A DNA stretch of 64,000 nucleotides. Origin: Cardiocondyla obscurior. Its lineage: Eukaryota > Arthropoda > Insecta > Hymenoptera > Formicidae. The notes under the pieces were generated by a model that did no database searches, was not told the origin of the DNA, and saw only the letters and a list, made by a program, of their open reading frames with translations. Position 1 is the stretch's first letter. Each line of letters begins with the position of its first letter. The stretch lies in contig NC_091872.1 of assembly GCF_019399895.1 (NCBI RefSeq), positions 5,464,395-5,528,394 of the forward strand. Reading direction: 5' to 3'. A program made the position numbers and the translations under genes. This document shows, piece by piece, positions 29,601 to 41,600 of this stretch.

Positions 29601-32600
29601 GAACGGTGGAGTGCACGGTTAACCCGCCGAAGTAGGCATGCTTTACCTCGGCGCCGGCGGGTATCGTCGCTTACATCCCTAATTGCACGTATTGGCGCGG
29701 CCGAATTAACGGGGGGGAGGAGAAATTATTCTCCGGATACCGCGTCCCTGCGGTCGGTGCCGCCGCCGCTTCAATTGCAGATTCTTCGTCCGTCAGGGTC
29801 GAATTTAACTCGATTACTTGCGGGATTTCGGGATAACAGCGTACCCGGCCTTTATTAACCGTGCTCCTCCGTCACTTTGTTACTTCGCCATTGCGGCTCC
29901 CGCGCCGTGCTTTTATTTTATCCGTCGACGTACCGGGAAACCTTTGTTATTTCTCGAAACAATTGGTGTAATCGGAGAGTATTGATCTCACCTTGAAAAA
30001 GCTCGCCGTGCTGCCGCCCTTGAGCGCACCGTATTTGATCTTCGTCTGCTTGGCGAGGTCTTCGGCGCTCTCGATCGGGGAGTCCATCCTCTCGACGGTG
30101 AGGAAAGCCGCGAGATTCGCCGTATAGGAGGAGATCATGATCAGCGTGAAGAACCACCACATACCGGCGACCATGCGAGTCGACACGGCCCTACGGTAAA
30201 AGATCAAAGGCGCTGCATACTGTTCCGCTGCCGCGAGGCCCTTCGAACGGAAGGGAAGCTCGGCATGCAAATTGGCCCGCGCGCAAGCCGTCTCGTTCGC
30301 AGATCCGTGCTCGATAAAGCGGGGCGTGTTGAAAATACGAATCGCGCGAAGAAAAGGAATCAATGGCACCTGCCGTTCGCGCGAATTTTCGAGGGCAGCT
30401 TTCCGCGTCTTCCCGGGGGTAATGGAGCGTGCTCGCGAAAGTTTAACCTCGCCTTTATGTTACGAGCTGCAACGGGTCTAACCCGTCCCCGCAGTTAGGC
30501 GATTCGCGCTCGCTATTAAACGGCAAACGGCGAGGAACTGGCGAGTGCGGGAAACGGACGTGTGTATGCGAAACGTGCTGCGCGCGCGGTCGAATTATTT
30601 TGCATGCGAAAACCGACGGGTATACATAAACGCAATTATGTCGTGTATAACGAGCACGCGGAAATTATTGGGAACTACTTGCGCAGCGGCGTTCCAAGCT
30701 TCCAGGCGCATGCCACGCAATATCATGCATTTCGATAACTAGGTGCCGGGGAGGAGAGGAGAGGAGCAAAGCGGCCGCGATTAATTTCGCTACGTTTGTA
30801 CACGGCGTGCGCCGGAAATCGCGCGGACGTGGTTTTTTAACGAGTTTAGGACGTCGCGCTTCCGGCCCAACTCGAGAGTTTCTTTTCACTTTCGAACGTC
30901 GGTCCCGCTAATTCGACACGAAGTTAATTTTCTGTTAAACCGGGGCGGAGTCTGTTTCGAGTTAGCCGGAAGGAAAGTTTCGCGGCTTCGTTTGTCGTAA
31001 CCCTTTAATTGAGTGGATTCCTAATTAAGCCGTCGATCAAGCTTTTCACTAACCGAAAGTCGCGCTCTTTTCCGCGTGACTTTCCTGTTTTTCCGGCACA
31101 CTCGGCGTACTAGTCGGTTGCAGCAAGCCTGCGATATAGCACGGTCCACCTTATCGAATCTCATGTCGCCCGCGTTGATCAGTGATAACGGCTCCGGCCG
31201 CCTATCTTCCGTGCGATTAAATTAATTTGATGCTGACACAATAGGTTTCTAAATTATATCGTACCCGACGTTCGTGCACGCTTCTTCAGTAACTTACTTC
31301 GGCGCTATATCGGAGCCTTGCTGCATGAGCGAGCCTATGGTGAACCAGAGCGAGTTCAGCAGGGTGAACTCGTTCTCAAGGACCTCGGACTGCCCGTTGC
31401 ACGGATGGGGGTTCTCCCACTCGTAGGGGCTGAACCTGCGGACAGGTGAAAGGAAAAGGACGATGTAAATGTGCGGAATTAAAATTGCCGTTTTTATCAC
31501 GACCAGATCACTTAATTTTTGTTCCCCATTTTTTTTTTTTGCCTAATTGCATACAAAATTAAATGGTTTTTAATTATATAAATTATATCAATTGATTAGC
31601 GTTTAATTTTTTTTTAGTCAAGGGGTGCGTAGGAATGTAGGGTGGTTAGTGCAATATTTTATTCTACTGTCGGTCGTTTTTGTCGAAAATACGAGAGCTC
31701 TTTGTTAGAAACATCTCGAGATGATTCTGCTTAGGTCTTTTTTTTTTTACTGATCCGAGGCTCCGACGATTTGCGAGCGTAGCAGAGACGATATTTTGTT
31801 TCGTTAAAATACAGCTAGCGTGACATGCAATGCACAAATGCGATGAGCATGTGTTCTGTGCATGAAGATAATCTCGGTGCGTTAAAGGGCTTACTTTGGC
31901 AGAATATCGCAACCCTGCCGCATTAGGGAGCCAATGGTGAACCATAAGCAGTTAAGGAGCTTGAAGCGATTCTCCAGACGATCCGGATTTTTGTTGCACG
32001 GATGCGGGTTGTACCATTCGTACGGCGTGAATCTAAACTCAATGATTCGAAATGCTGAAGCCTGGTAGCACTGAGCGCGCTTTTCGCGATAAGAAAAATT
32101 CCCTCGAACGTTTTCGCGCTTATCTTAACAACGGGTGGGAATCATTAATTTATAGAAAAAATAAGTAGAAATAAATAAATCTTTAAGAGAACGTTGATAC
32201 AAATCAAAATTTTAATTGCTTTAATTAAACTTGCGAAAACGTGGAAAAATTATTCAAGTGAGACAAGAAAGCTCACGTTTCTTTCGGGCTTAACTCGTCG
32301 GCGCGTCGTGCTACAGGAGACGGCACGATCGCGTCGATTAGGCGAGCGATCAAATTTCAAGAACAGCGTCGCGACATTTTGTCGGAGGAATTTAAAGTGG
32401 TTTCACTTGCCTGGCTAGTATAAAGAGGAGCACGGAAACCCCGAGATAAGCCGTCGCCATGTAGATCCAAACGTCCAAGCTAAGAGGGCTGAGGAACGAG
32501 AACAAATTCGGCGGCTGCTTTACGGGTTTGCGGTAAAGTATGCTGATCCCTGGAAATTCAAAATTCTCATTTTATGCTCGGCCACGGCGGCGACCGTCGG

Positions 32601-35600
32601 CAGATAGGAACGCATTGATGTGTGGACACAGCGGAGACCGGGTATAATCACTCGCGAGATTTACCCCGGTTTCCGTTGTGGCCATCTACAGCTCGCGTGG
32701 ATACACAATGGCGCGCAAAATTGCAAGCCCGAGAAATTATTTCGGCGATACGTGCGCGTGGGAGCTTTGAATTTCATCTCGTTATTTTAATTTGAGAACA
32801 ATTCCGTATGCATGACACCATTGTAACGGCACGGCTGCCTTTCCAGGAGTGCAATTTTTAATTTCCGCCCCGATTGCGCCGTGCAAAAACGCAATTAAAT
32901 AATATTCCCGGCAAAAGCGGTCGCATCTTTGACGTTGGTAATGCGTTTGCGCGCGTTATCTTTTTCCCGTTATCGCCCAGAGCTATATCACAGAAAAAAA
33001 AAAAAATTGTTATGACTTCATTTTTAGGTAATTACACGAAGGGGCGCGCCCTTTGCAGCCGCATTAGCGGCCGTGTTTGTAGAGATTCGCGACAGCGTTC
33101 GCATGCGCCTTCGCGCTCCCGATTCTCACCTAGAGGCATGAACGGCGTCGTGAAGTCCACAACCTGCTCTCGATCGTATGTGATGGTGAGATCTCCGATC
33201 GCGAGATCGGCCCTTTGCTCGAGCAGCTCCTTTATCATCCCGTCCCATTCCTTCGTCTGCGCGTTGTACGAGCCGTAACGTCCGTCCGGCACAAGTCGGA
33301 ACGTATAATTGAATCCAAGCAGCCGCGATATCTCGTAAATCAGGTCGACGCTGTAGCCTTCGAATTGTGCATTTCCGGTGAGCTTCTCGCTCGAGTCCTT
33401 CCTCATGCAGTACGGCGCGCTCTGCGATCAAGTAACGAGTCGCTGTCAATACAGCTTCGGCATGTAGGGGTTTAAATATACGCTACAAGTTTATCGATAC
33501 GAGCGGTCGACAGGGTGTACCGATGGTAGCCTTTCAATGAGGCCGGCAAAGTTGTAATATCTGTGGGAATAATCTTAGCGAAGTAATCATCAATGGTTAG
33601 ATTAAAGTTGATTAGAAAAATTTAATGCGTACAGGACGATATTTTTTTTGATAAAATTTTTAGAAGTAAATTTTTATGTTGAATTATAATTCAAACAATG
33701 TTTTATATAATATTAATGAAGTGAAATTTTGTTTTTTGTTTCAGATAAAGACTCAGTGAAAAAGTGAAGTGAAGATGACTTGTCACGTTCCATCTGAGAG
33801 GAGGAGGAGGTCTCGGAAAGGCATCCTGCTTCGGTAGAGCAACGTTCTGGTAAGCATAATTTTTTATTAATATAAATGTAATAACTTTGTTGATTCTATA
33901 GCAATTAAAAATACTAAAAATGTAATAATTAGTAGAAAAAAGTTTTACATTTTAGAAAATTTTAATTTAATAGAGATCTTGTTTATAGTTTCTTATTTTT
34001 TTACTATTTAATTGAAATTAATTAATTAATACTGAGTATAAGTTTTTTTTTTAAATACTGAACTATTTTAAACGCCTCTACAATTCATGTTTTATAATTT
34101 TATGTTGCAGAAGCTGTTTGGTTGCTGAATCTCGCCGCTGCGCATCGAATCCGGTAAGTCTAATATTTTTTTTACAAACCCAGCGTTAATTGTGCATTCC
34201 GCGTAGAAAAAAAAATATAAAATGATATTAGCCGAGAAAATGAGCATAAATTTATTTTTACATCAATTATCTATGTATAAATTTTGAAATCTTAAATTTT
34301 CTCGATTTAAAAATACAGCACTTCGGGTGGGAATCATTTAACATAAGCTTTCCGTAATACCGTAATGTATATGTAGAACTTGTTGTATGTTCTTATCAGT
34401 GGCAGGTCCGTTTAGTCGCTAATCCGTGTACCGAAGAAGCGTTAGAGCATCGGGGTTTTTACGAGAACGATTCTTGCAAGGTATCCCGCTTTTTACCGCG
34501 AAGCCTGTTGTCGTTCCCTTTCCCGGTCGAGTTTCGAAGTACTTAATACATCACCGAGTACATTATTTGTCGCGGCAATTAGCTGGAGAATAAGTAATGC
34601 GAATCGGAGCCATCGCGAAAACTTCAATTAAGTCGCGCGTATATCTGGTTTCCGTTCCTTTTCGCCTTCTCCTTTCTTCTGCGTGAAAGAAAGAAAGGCT
34701 AGCGTGGAAAACCTTCCTTAATGGACAGAAAAAATGTTTCCGTCCCACTGTAATTACCGTTTAAACGCGGCACGTTTTGCCCGCGCTTCGATTGACGTGA
34801 CAATGCGAGTCTATTGCGAAATCGATTTTGACAGACGTATCTTTAAAATAATAAAATAATAAATATATCTTTAAAATAATATTAATAAATAATTAAATAC
34901 TACAATAAATTTAGTAAAGAATTAAAAAGCGCAATAGTTTTACGTTGCTTTTAATTTAAATTAAATAATTATTTGCGAGGTTTAAAAAAGCAAACTATAT
35001 TTATATTTAACGAGAAAACGGTTTTGTATAATATTATTTCGGTATTTGAGAAAATGTCACTCACCAGTATGGTCGTCACGATGAAGGTCTTATTTTGCAA
35101 GTTTTCGACGATTTGTGTGTAAACGTCGCCGTAGCTTCTCGTAAAGTTGATACCCTTGGTACTGTTCCAAGTACCGATTTTCTTCAAGCCTTCTTTGTTA
35201 TTCAGCTCGATGATGTCTAGCACGAAGTCAGAACGAAATCCCTGATGATCGAACTTGATAATACCCGTGAGCCCCGTCATCTCTACCTAAAGTACACGCC
35301 GAAAATATATACATATAACCGGCCGACATCAAGCGCGCACACTTTGCTCGCAAATATTATACATTTCGTTATTAATTGTCATCAGCTCGTAATTAAATGG
35401 AATTTGTGTAACCACGACAGATCGTTAATGTTATACTTGCAAATACGCGGCATCAATATATGTATATTGTTAATATTCTTGATTATATTTGTGGTTATTG
35501 GAATGCTGAAATATGTTGATGCGATTCGTATGCGACTAAATCAAAGTGTGGTCAGTCAGAATTTAATATGCGAGTAAAGGACATGTTAGGATTAGGGAAA

Positions 35601-38600
35601 AAATAAAAAGGGAATTTGGGTTAAGTTTCGTTTATCCGGCATAAATCGGTGCTGATTTGCCAACGTCTTGGCCTTAGGAAATCGAACACCGTGACAGATG
35701 CACGCACAGTAGACTCGGGGGTGCGTTTATCGCGCGTAAGCCTTCGTCTAAACATTCACCGCTCGTAAAATCCGAGGCGGGCATCTGGCTGGCGAGGCTG
35801 CAGCGTGCCGGGTGTTATACTTCGCAATTACACGCGGAAGCGCTGAAGGCGCGTTAATACGCGACTATATTTTGAGACGAAAGTTCTGTCATAATAATTT
35901 GTTCGTAAAGCGATTCGCGAGTAATTACGCGCCGCAGGATAACCGAACTCCGCCTTGTCTTGTCTTGCCTTTGCGCGCATTGCGCGCGGCCCTCTCCTCC
36001 AAAGCGACGCGGTGTAATTGCGGACGAAATTCTAGATGACTGCTTGTAATTACTGCCTCCGCGAATATTGCGAAATTAAATTCTACCCTGACACGAGAGA
36101 TTAATACAGGCGCTATCGTTACCGACGACTTACGACATGATTCTCGGCGGGACTGAATCGTTCTAATTTGTGTTCACAATGCGAGCGTCGTATCAGTATC
36201 GCGCAATAAACACGGGTCGTCATATTTCTGCCGTAAAAATCAGCGACAGCGGAATAACTATGTATTGCTCGTCGCAAAACGTAGAAAACTAACGAGGGAA
36301 TTTGATACGCCGTTATCGCGGCTTTTTGAAGCATTTTCATTGCGAAAACATTATTTATCGAAGTCAGTCCACTGTTATCTCTTTGTCAGATTTTTCTTTT
36401 ATCGAGACAATATGAATTAATTTCATTGTAAATATTACAAATTTATTAATCTAAAGGTTTCAAATGACTGTGAAATTACTATAAATCGTGTCTTTTTATT
36501 CGTTGGCAACTTTGATACTGTTTTTTTTTTTTTTTTTAACGTATTATTTCACAACCGACGAGATAAATAAATCTTTGTGAAAACTCGAGGTATTACATCG
36601 CTTGTAAGCCGATGCATGCGATCGCGCGTGATTGGACGGGTGGCGTAGCACACCCGCCGAAATTACACGTCCGATTCCATCGGCGGTTTTTGCTTATCCC
36701 GGGCCAGGACATTCGGCCGCGTGAGCGACAGGTCTCGCTCGTTCGTGACATATATGTAGTCGCGAGAGCCGGAAACGTATCTTCCCGTACTTGTCAATTT
36801 CGACACGGCGCGGCGTATGACGAGGCACGTTCCCATGTCCCGCGCGTAACGCATATTTATATTCACGGTACAGCTCATATCTACCGACGTTGCACGCGTT
36901 TCGATCTCGCTGTTAAGCAGTTGCGGCACGGCCAGTATTTGCTGCGAATAAACGGATTACACCCGGGATCGCGCTAGGCACAATCAATACGAGTAGTTCC
37001 TCAACGAGTATCTCGTACGCGTGAGGATTATTTCACGTTTACCATTTTATCTGCAAAAAAAAATTAAATAAATAAAAAAAATGCAACAAAAAGTAAAAAA
37101 AAATTAACAAAAAATTAATGATAATTTTTTTTATAAAAAGAACAATTTTGTATAACCGAGAAAAGGTCGATTTTTATATTTTATATAGCTTTATGATATT
37201 TTGTTGCATACATATTTGAAACGATTTTACATTTGGATAAAAATAAATTTTTCTTTTTCTTGAATAAAACTTTTCGAAAGGGTATATTTAACCGAGCTGC
37301 GAAACTGGTTTTATTGATTAGAAGCCTGGCCGAATGCGGCTTGAATATCGTAAATCTATGCACGGCGATGCGCAGTATGCATACTGTGGCCCGTGCAGTC
37401 CTTTGCGTCAGGATGCGCCGCGGCGAGACCGCGAACAACAATTTGTCAGCGTGCATGACAGCTTCGTTTAAACGGGAGTAACTTTCCATTGTTCCGCGGG
37501 AACAATCGCGAGAATCGCGAAGAGTCGATGCCTCCGCGCCTCGCGTGATTTCCTTCGCGCGTCGTGTATTTATCAAATTTTTTTTTTTCTTTTTTACCTG
37601 CGAAGAACAACGCGAAGACGTGCGTTGCATTAAAAGTTAAAAGCAAGCCTCGCACTCGCGCTCCTTATAGAAATTTAATATCTAAAGGTAGGTGTAAATT
37701 ATTTAATTTCAATATTGAAAACTGTCGTTCCGCATTTTTAATACTTGAAAATAATTATCGGTATATATTTTATAATATTAAATTAATAATTTCTATAAAA
37801 GACACTTGTGTTCATTCGCCTCGATTTTAAATAAATAAAACTAGCCCCCGGTTTTTATCACCTCTCGGCACACGCAGACCTCGCGTCAGAGTAACATGTC
37901 CGATATATCGACTCGCGATGTCAACAGTTTAATTAATCTCCATGCTACGTAATTATAAATATGAATTTTGAAGATAAGAAGATTAATCTGTCCGTTACAT
38001 AATTTTTAACCTGCGCGAGATTAACGCCACGTGAGTCACGGGAGATTTACTGATACGAAAGAGATGACACGTGCCATTCGCTTTTTAATTCGAGATGCGA
38101 TCACGGGCGTGAAGGGGCAGGACGAGGGAATTTTATTTCATGCCTTTCGCGCCGCGAGGATGACGGATGAAGGCCTATTATGCGCCGTGCGTAATGCACA
38201 TGGCAAGACTCGTGTTACTTGTTAATGAGCGATACGTGGATTACGTGAAAGGCGAGCGGAAGCGAGTTGGCTGGATTAAGCGTATCGTTATAATGGCTTA
38301 TTACGTTGTCGGCGCGATCGATTGCCGGTGCGTGAGATTAATTTCTCCCCAACGTGATATATTCGCGATAACCCGCTTTCCGCCTTGCATCGCTGCGCCG
38401 TTGAATATGAGCGCGCACTAATCATGCAGAAAGATAGCTGTCGATATACGCGCCGCCTTTACTGTTACATCGCGAGCGTGTTTTATGAGATCGGTCGGGG
38501 ATATTTCACGAGGAGGAATCGCGCGACGGCTCCAGCTCGTTGAGGATGCACGCGTGCACGCACCCTGCTATCCCTAATCCAAATTTATTCGACTACCTGA

Positions 38601-41600
38601 TTAATTTCAATTAAATTCGATTAAACTCGACAATTTACAATTCGTTATTCGCGACATTTGCGCGCGGAGGATTTAATTTTGCATTCGGTAAACGCAAGAT
38701 TAATTTAATGCGCGGTTTATCTAACTAATAAAAATTACACACTTAGTGGCAGAGATCTAATTTGTTTATACGTTGGCACATTTAACCGCGGTGGAAACGT
38801 AAAATTATTTTCATACGTTGCATATTCAAGATTAGGAGATTACCGAACGGAAAGTGAAAACTGATAGATAAATGTGGGAGAAGTAAGGGAATTCTCGTTG
38901 GTACTTATATTAATTATAAATTTAATCAGTAACGAATTCAATATATTTATATTGATAATAATCAAAATTTGAGAAGTACTTCGAAAGCACGTGCGGCGTG
39001 TTAGCTGTTGCGATCAATAGTACTTACGATCTTCATGTAATTGATAAGTGAGTATCCGTGAGGCCATGTGTCGGTCGACTCGCAGGACAGGGGCTTGATA
39101 TCGATTTGTTGAGACGTGTCGAGATCGTGTAACGCCTTCGCGAAGAGATGGACGGCGTCGTACAGCAGCGACGTTTCAGTCTGCGAATTGCACGTGGCAA
39201 GATGTCATCAGCATAAGAGATATACGATGCGTATTTCGCGCAAAGTGATTGGATGGAGGAAATTTTAAAATAGTCATTTGCGCGAAAGAGCCCGCTGTAA
39301 AAAAAAGTATTTCTCCCGCCGAGGACCTATTTCAATATTATGCGGTATAATCCGAACCTCTTCCACCGTAATATGTTTTCCGCTATCGGCGCCCTTGATA
39401 CGCAGATACGCTTTATACCTTAGGTAATACGTATACCTACTATAGTATATATTATATTACAAACTTTAATTCGGCGCATTGTTACGAAATAAGTTTAATG
39501 CATTCATTAAGCAAAGTGTATTATGGTTACAAACTTATCGCATAAAACTTGTAATGCATGTAAAGAGAATTCCATTCGATAATATTTAGATTTCGTAGGT
39601 AGAGGGAAAGAGACGGAAATCTTCGATCTACAAACTATTCCGGGTGGAATTTGCAATTCCACGCGCTCGTGATATTGAAATTATCAGCGGGAGGAGAGGT
39701 CGAAATCTTGAATTCGCCATTTCGCGAAGGAATTCACGCGGCGGTAAAAATCGGACGGGAAATCCTTGTTTTCGTCCTAACGTGCGAGAGGGAGGAGGGA
39801 AGAACGAAAATCTCGGCTCTTTGGAGGATTTCACGGCAAATTGGCGCCTTTGTTTTCCCCGACATTTATATTTCGTAACTCGCGCACACATCCCGGCGAT
39901 ACTGTCGTTGTAAAAGCGATATCACCTCAAATATCGTGCCATGGGCGTATATTTCGCCGATGTATTCGGGACAACCAATATCCCTGCCGGGTTTTACGAG
40001 TTTTGCGCGGGGGAGGGCGTATTTACGAAGGAACTAGTCAATGTATCCGATTCACGTGTTTCCCGGTTACGAAAGGATCGTAGGATGATATCCTTACGCC
40101 GACCGAAAGTTCGGAGCAAACGGAAGTCTTTCGGGAGAACGACCCTTTTCCTCTCCTCCGAACTTTATTCATTACACCCCCCGCGCCAAGATAAAACAAG
40201 CGGCTCGCGTTAAAATTTTATGCCGAAAAGATATCGACGTGCTAAATATTTATTTTCAAGTACGAACCGGAGCCTTCTCCTCCCTTTGTGTCATCTGCGG
40301 GAAGCGCCGTCGTGAAATTATTCAGAAAAGTTTCCCGCCGAAGTGATCCCGTTTTTTCGTCTTATCATGGAAATTCGAATAACATTTAGAGAAGATCCCT
40401 ATGGTTTCCCGGAGGCGCGACTACAATCGGAATAGAAAATAGCTTTAGGACGGTTTCTCGTGCCCCTTTTATCCGAAAAGTACGTGCTTAAATTTTACTT
40501 ATTTTATTTTAACGCTTGTTTATTTCGCGCAACGTAGAACGCGTAAAAACATTGCAAGCGTTTAAATCCTTTTTTTGTTTCTCTTAATGTTAAACGTTAT
40601 ATTTTAATTTTCTTACATCTTAAAAATATAATTCACGCGAAATTAATTAGAAAAAAATTATTTTTTAATTTGTAGATGTAAACTTTTAAAGAGCAAAGCT
40701 ATATATGTCGCAACAAAATTTTTTAAGGTACTAGCTATTGATCTTAATATATTCTTTGTTATAAAATTTATGAGAATAAAAAAAAATACGTAAAAGCGGA
40801 TCTTAAAAATCACTCCCGCAACTTTTCACTTATCTGACAGCACATTTTCCGACTTACCTTTATTGTAGTAAGATTGTTCTGTTCCATGAGTGCATGGAAA
40901 AAGAAAAAAGCGCGATTAGCTATTGAATTGCCTAAGAATCAGGTAGAGAAGGAGATACTTTTCGATGCGAAAAGACGATTAAAGAGCATCATATAACGAT
41001 GAAATATTCGAGCGGTACAGAGTCTTCGTTGCTCGCAGGAAGTCGTGATCGCGCTTTTTACGTAAGTCCCGGCGTCGCAAAGTAATCCGCAATTTACGTA
41101 CAATCCCGGAATAACGAGCTTATAGTCGCTGCTCGTTCTAACGATTCCGTCCCGGTCGTGTCTGTAATGGAATCGATGTATTGTCCGTTTGTTTGTCGCC
41201 GCGCGTACGCGGCGATTGAGTTAATTAGCCCGGCTTTGACACGCCCGTAATGGGATTGTTCGCATCCCTCCGAGGGACAGACATATCCCGTTACGGAATT
41301 CGCCCCAAACGCGATTGTTCGTTATGTGACGATGCCTTTGCGTAATGTCGTCGTTAAATCTCGAATGGCAGCTTCGACGGCGGTCCGTCACTCTCGCGGT
41401 AACTTCAATAACGCTCTGTCGCCGTTTAACCCTTTAACCCACCGTCCGTACATTTCGCGCGAAAGATACCGCAGCATCGACTTACTGACCCGATTGTTAC
41501 CGAGTTCGAAGACGAATTCTCGTTAAAAAAAAAAAAAAAAAATTAAGAAATGATATTGACATTTATTGAGAAAGTGAATTGATTTACCACAAAACCGACG

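Noticed and set aside
31664..31945. 93-codon minus-strand frame over the R pore exon
   Set aside because: It reads the R exon in the wrong frame; the receptor frame with LMRQGCD is the one with matching splice phases.
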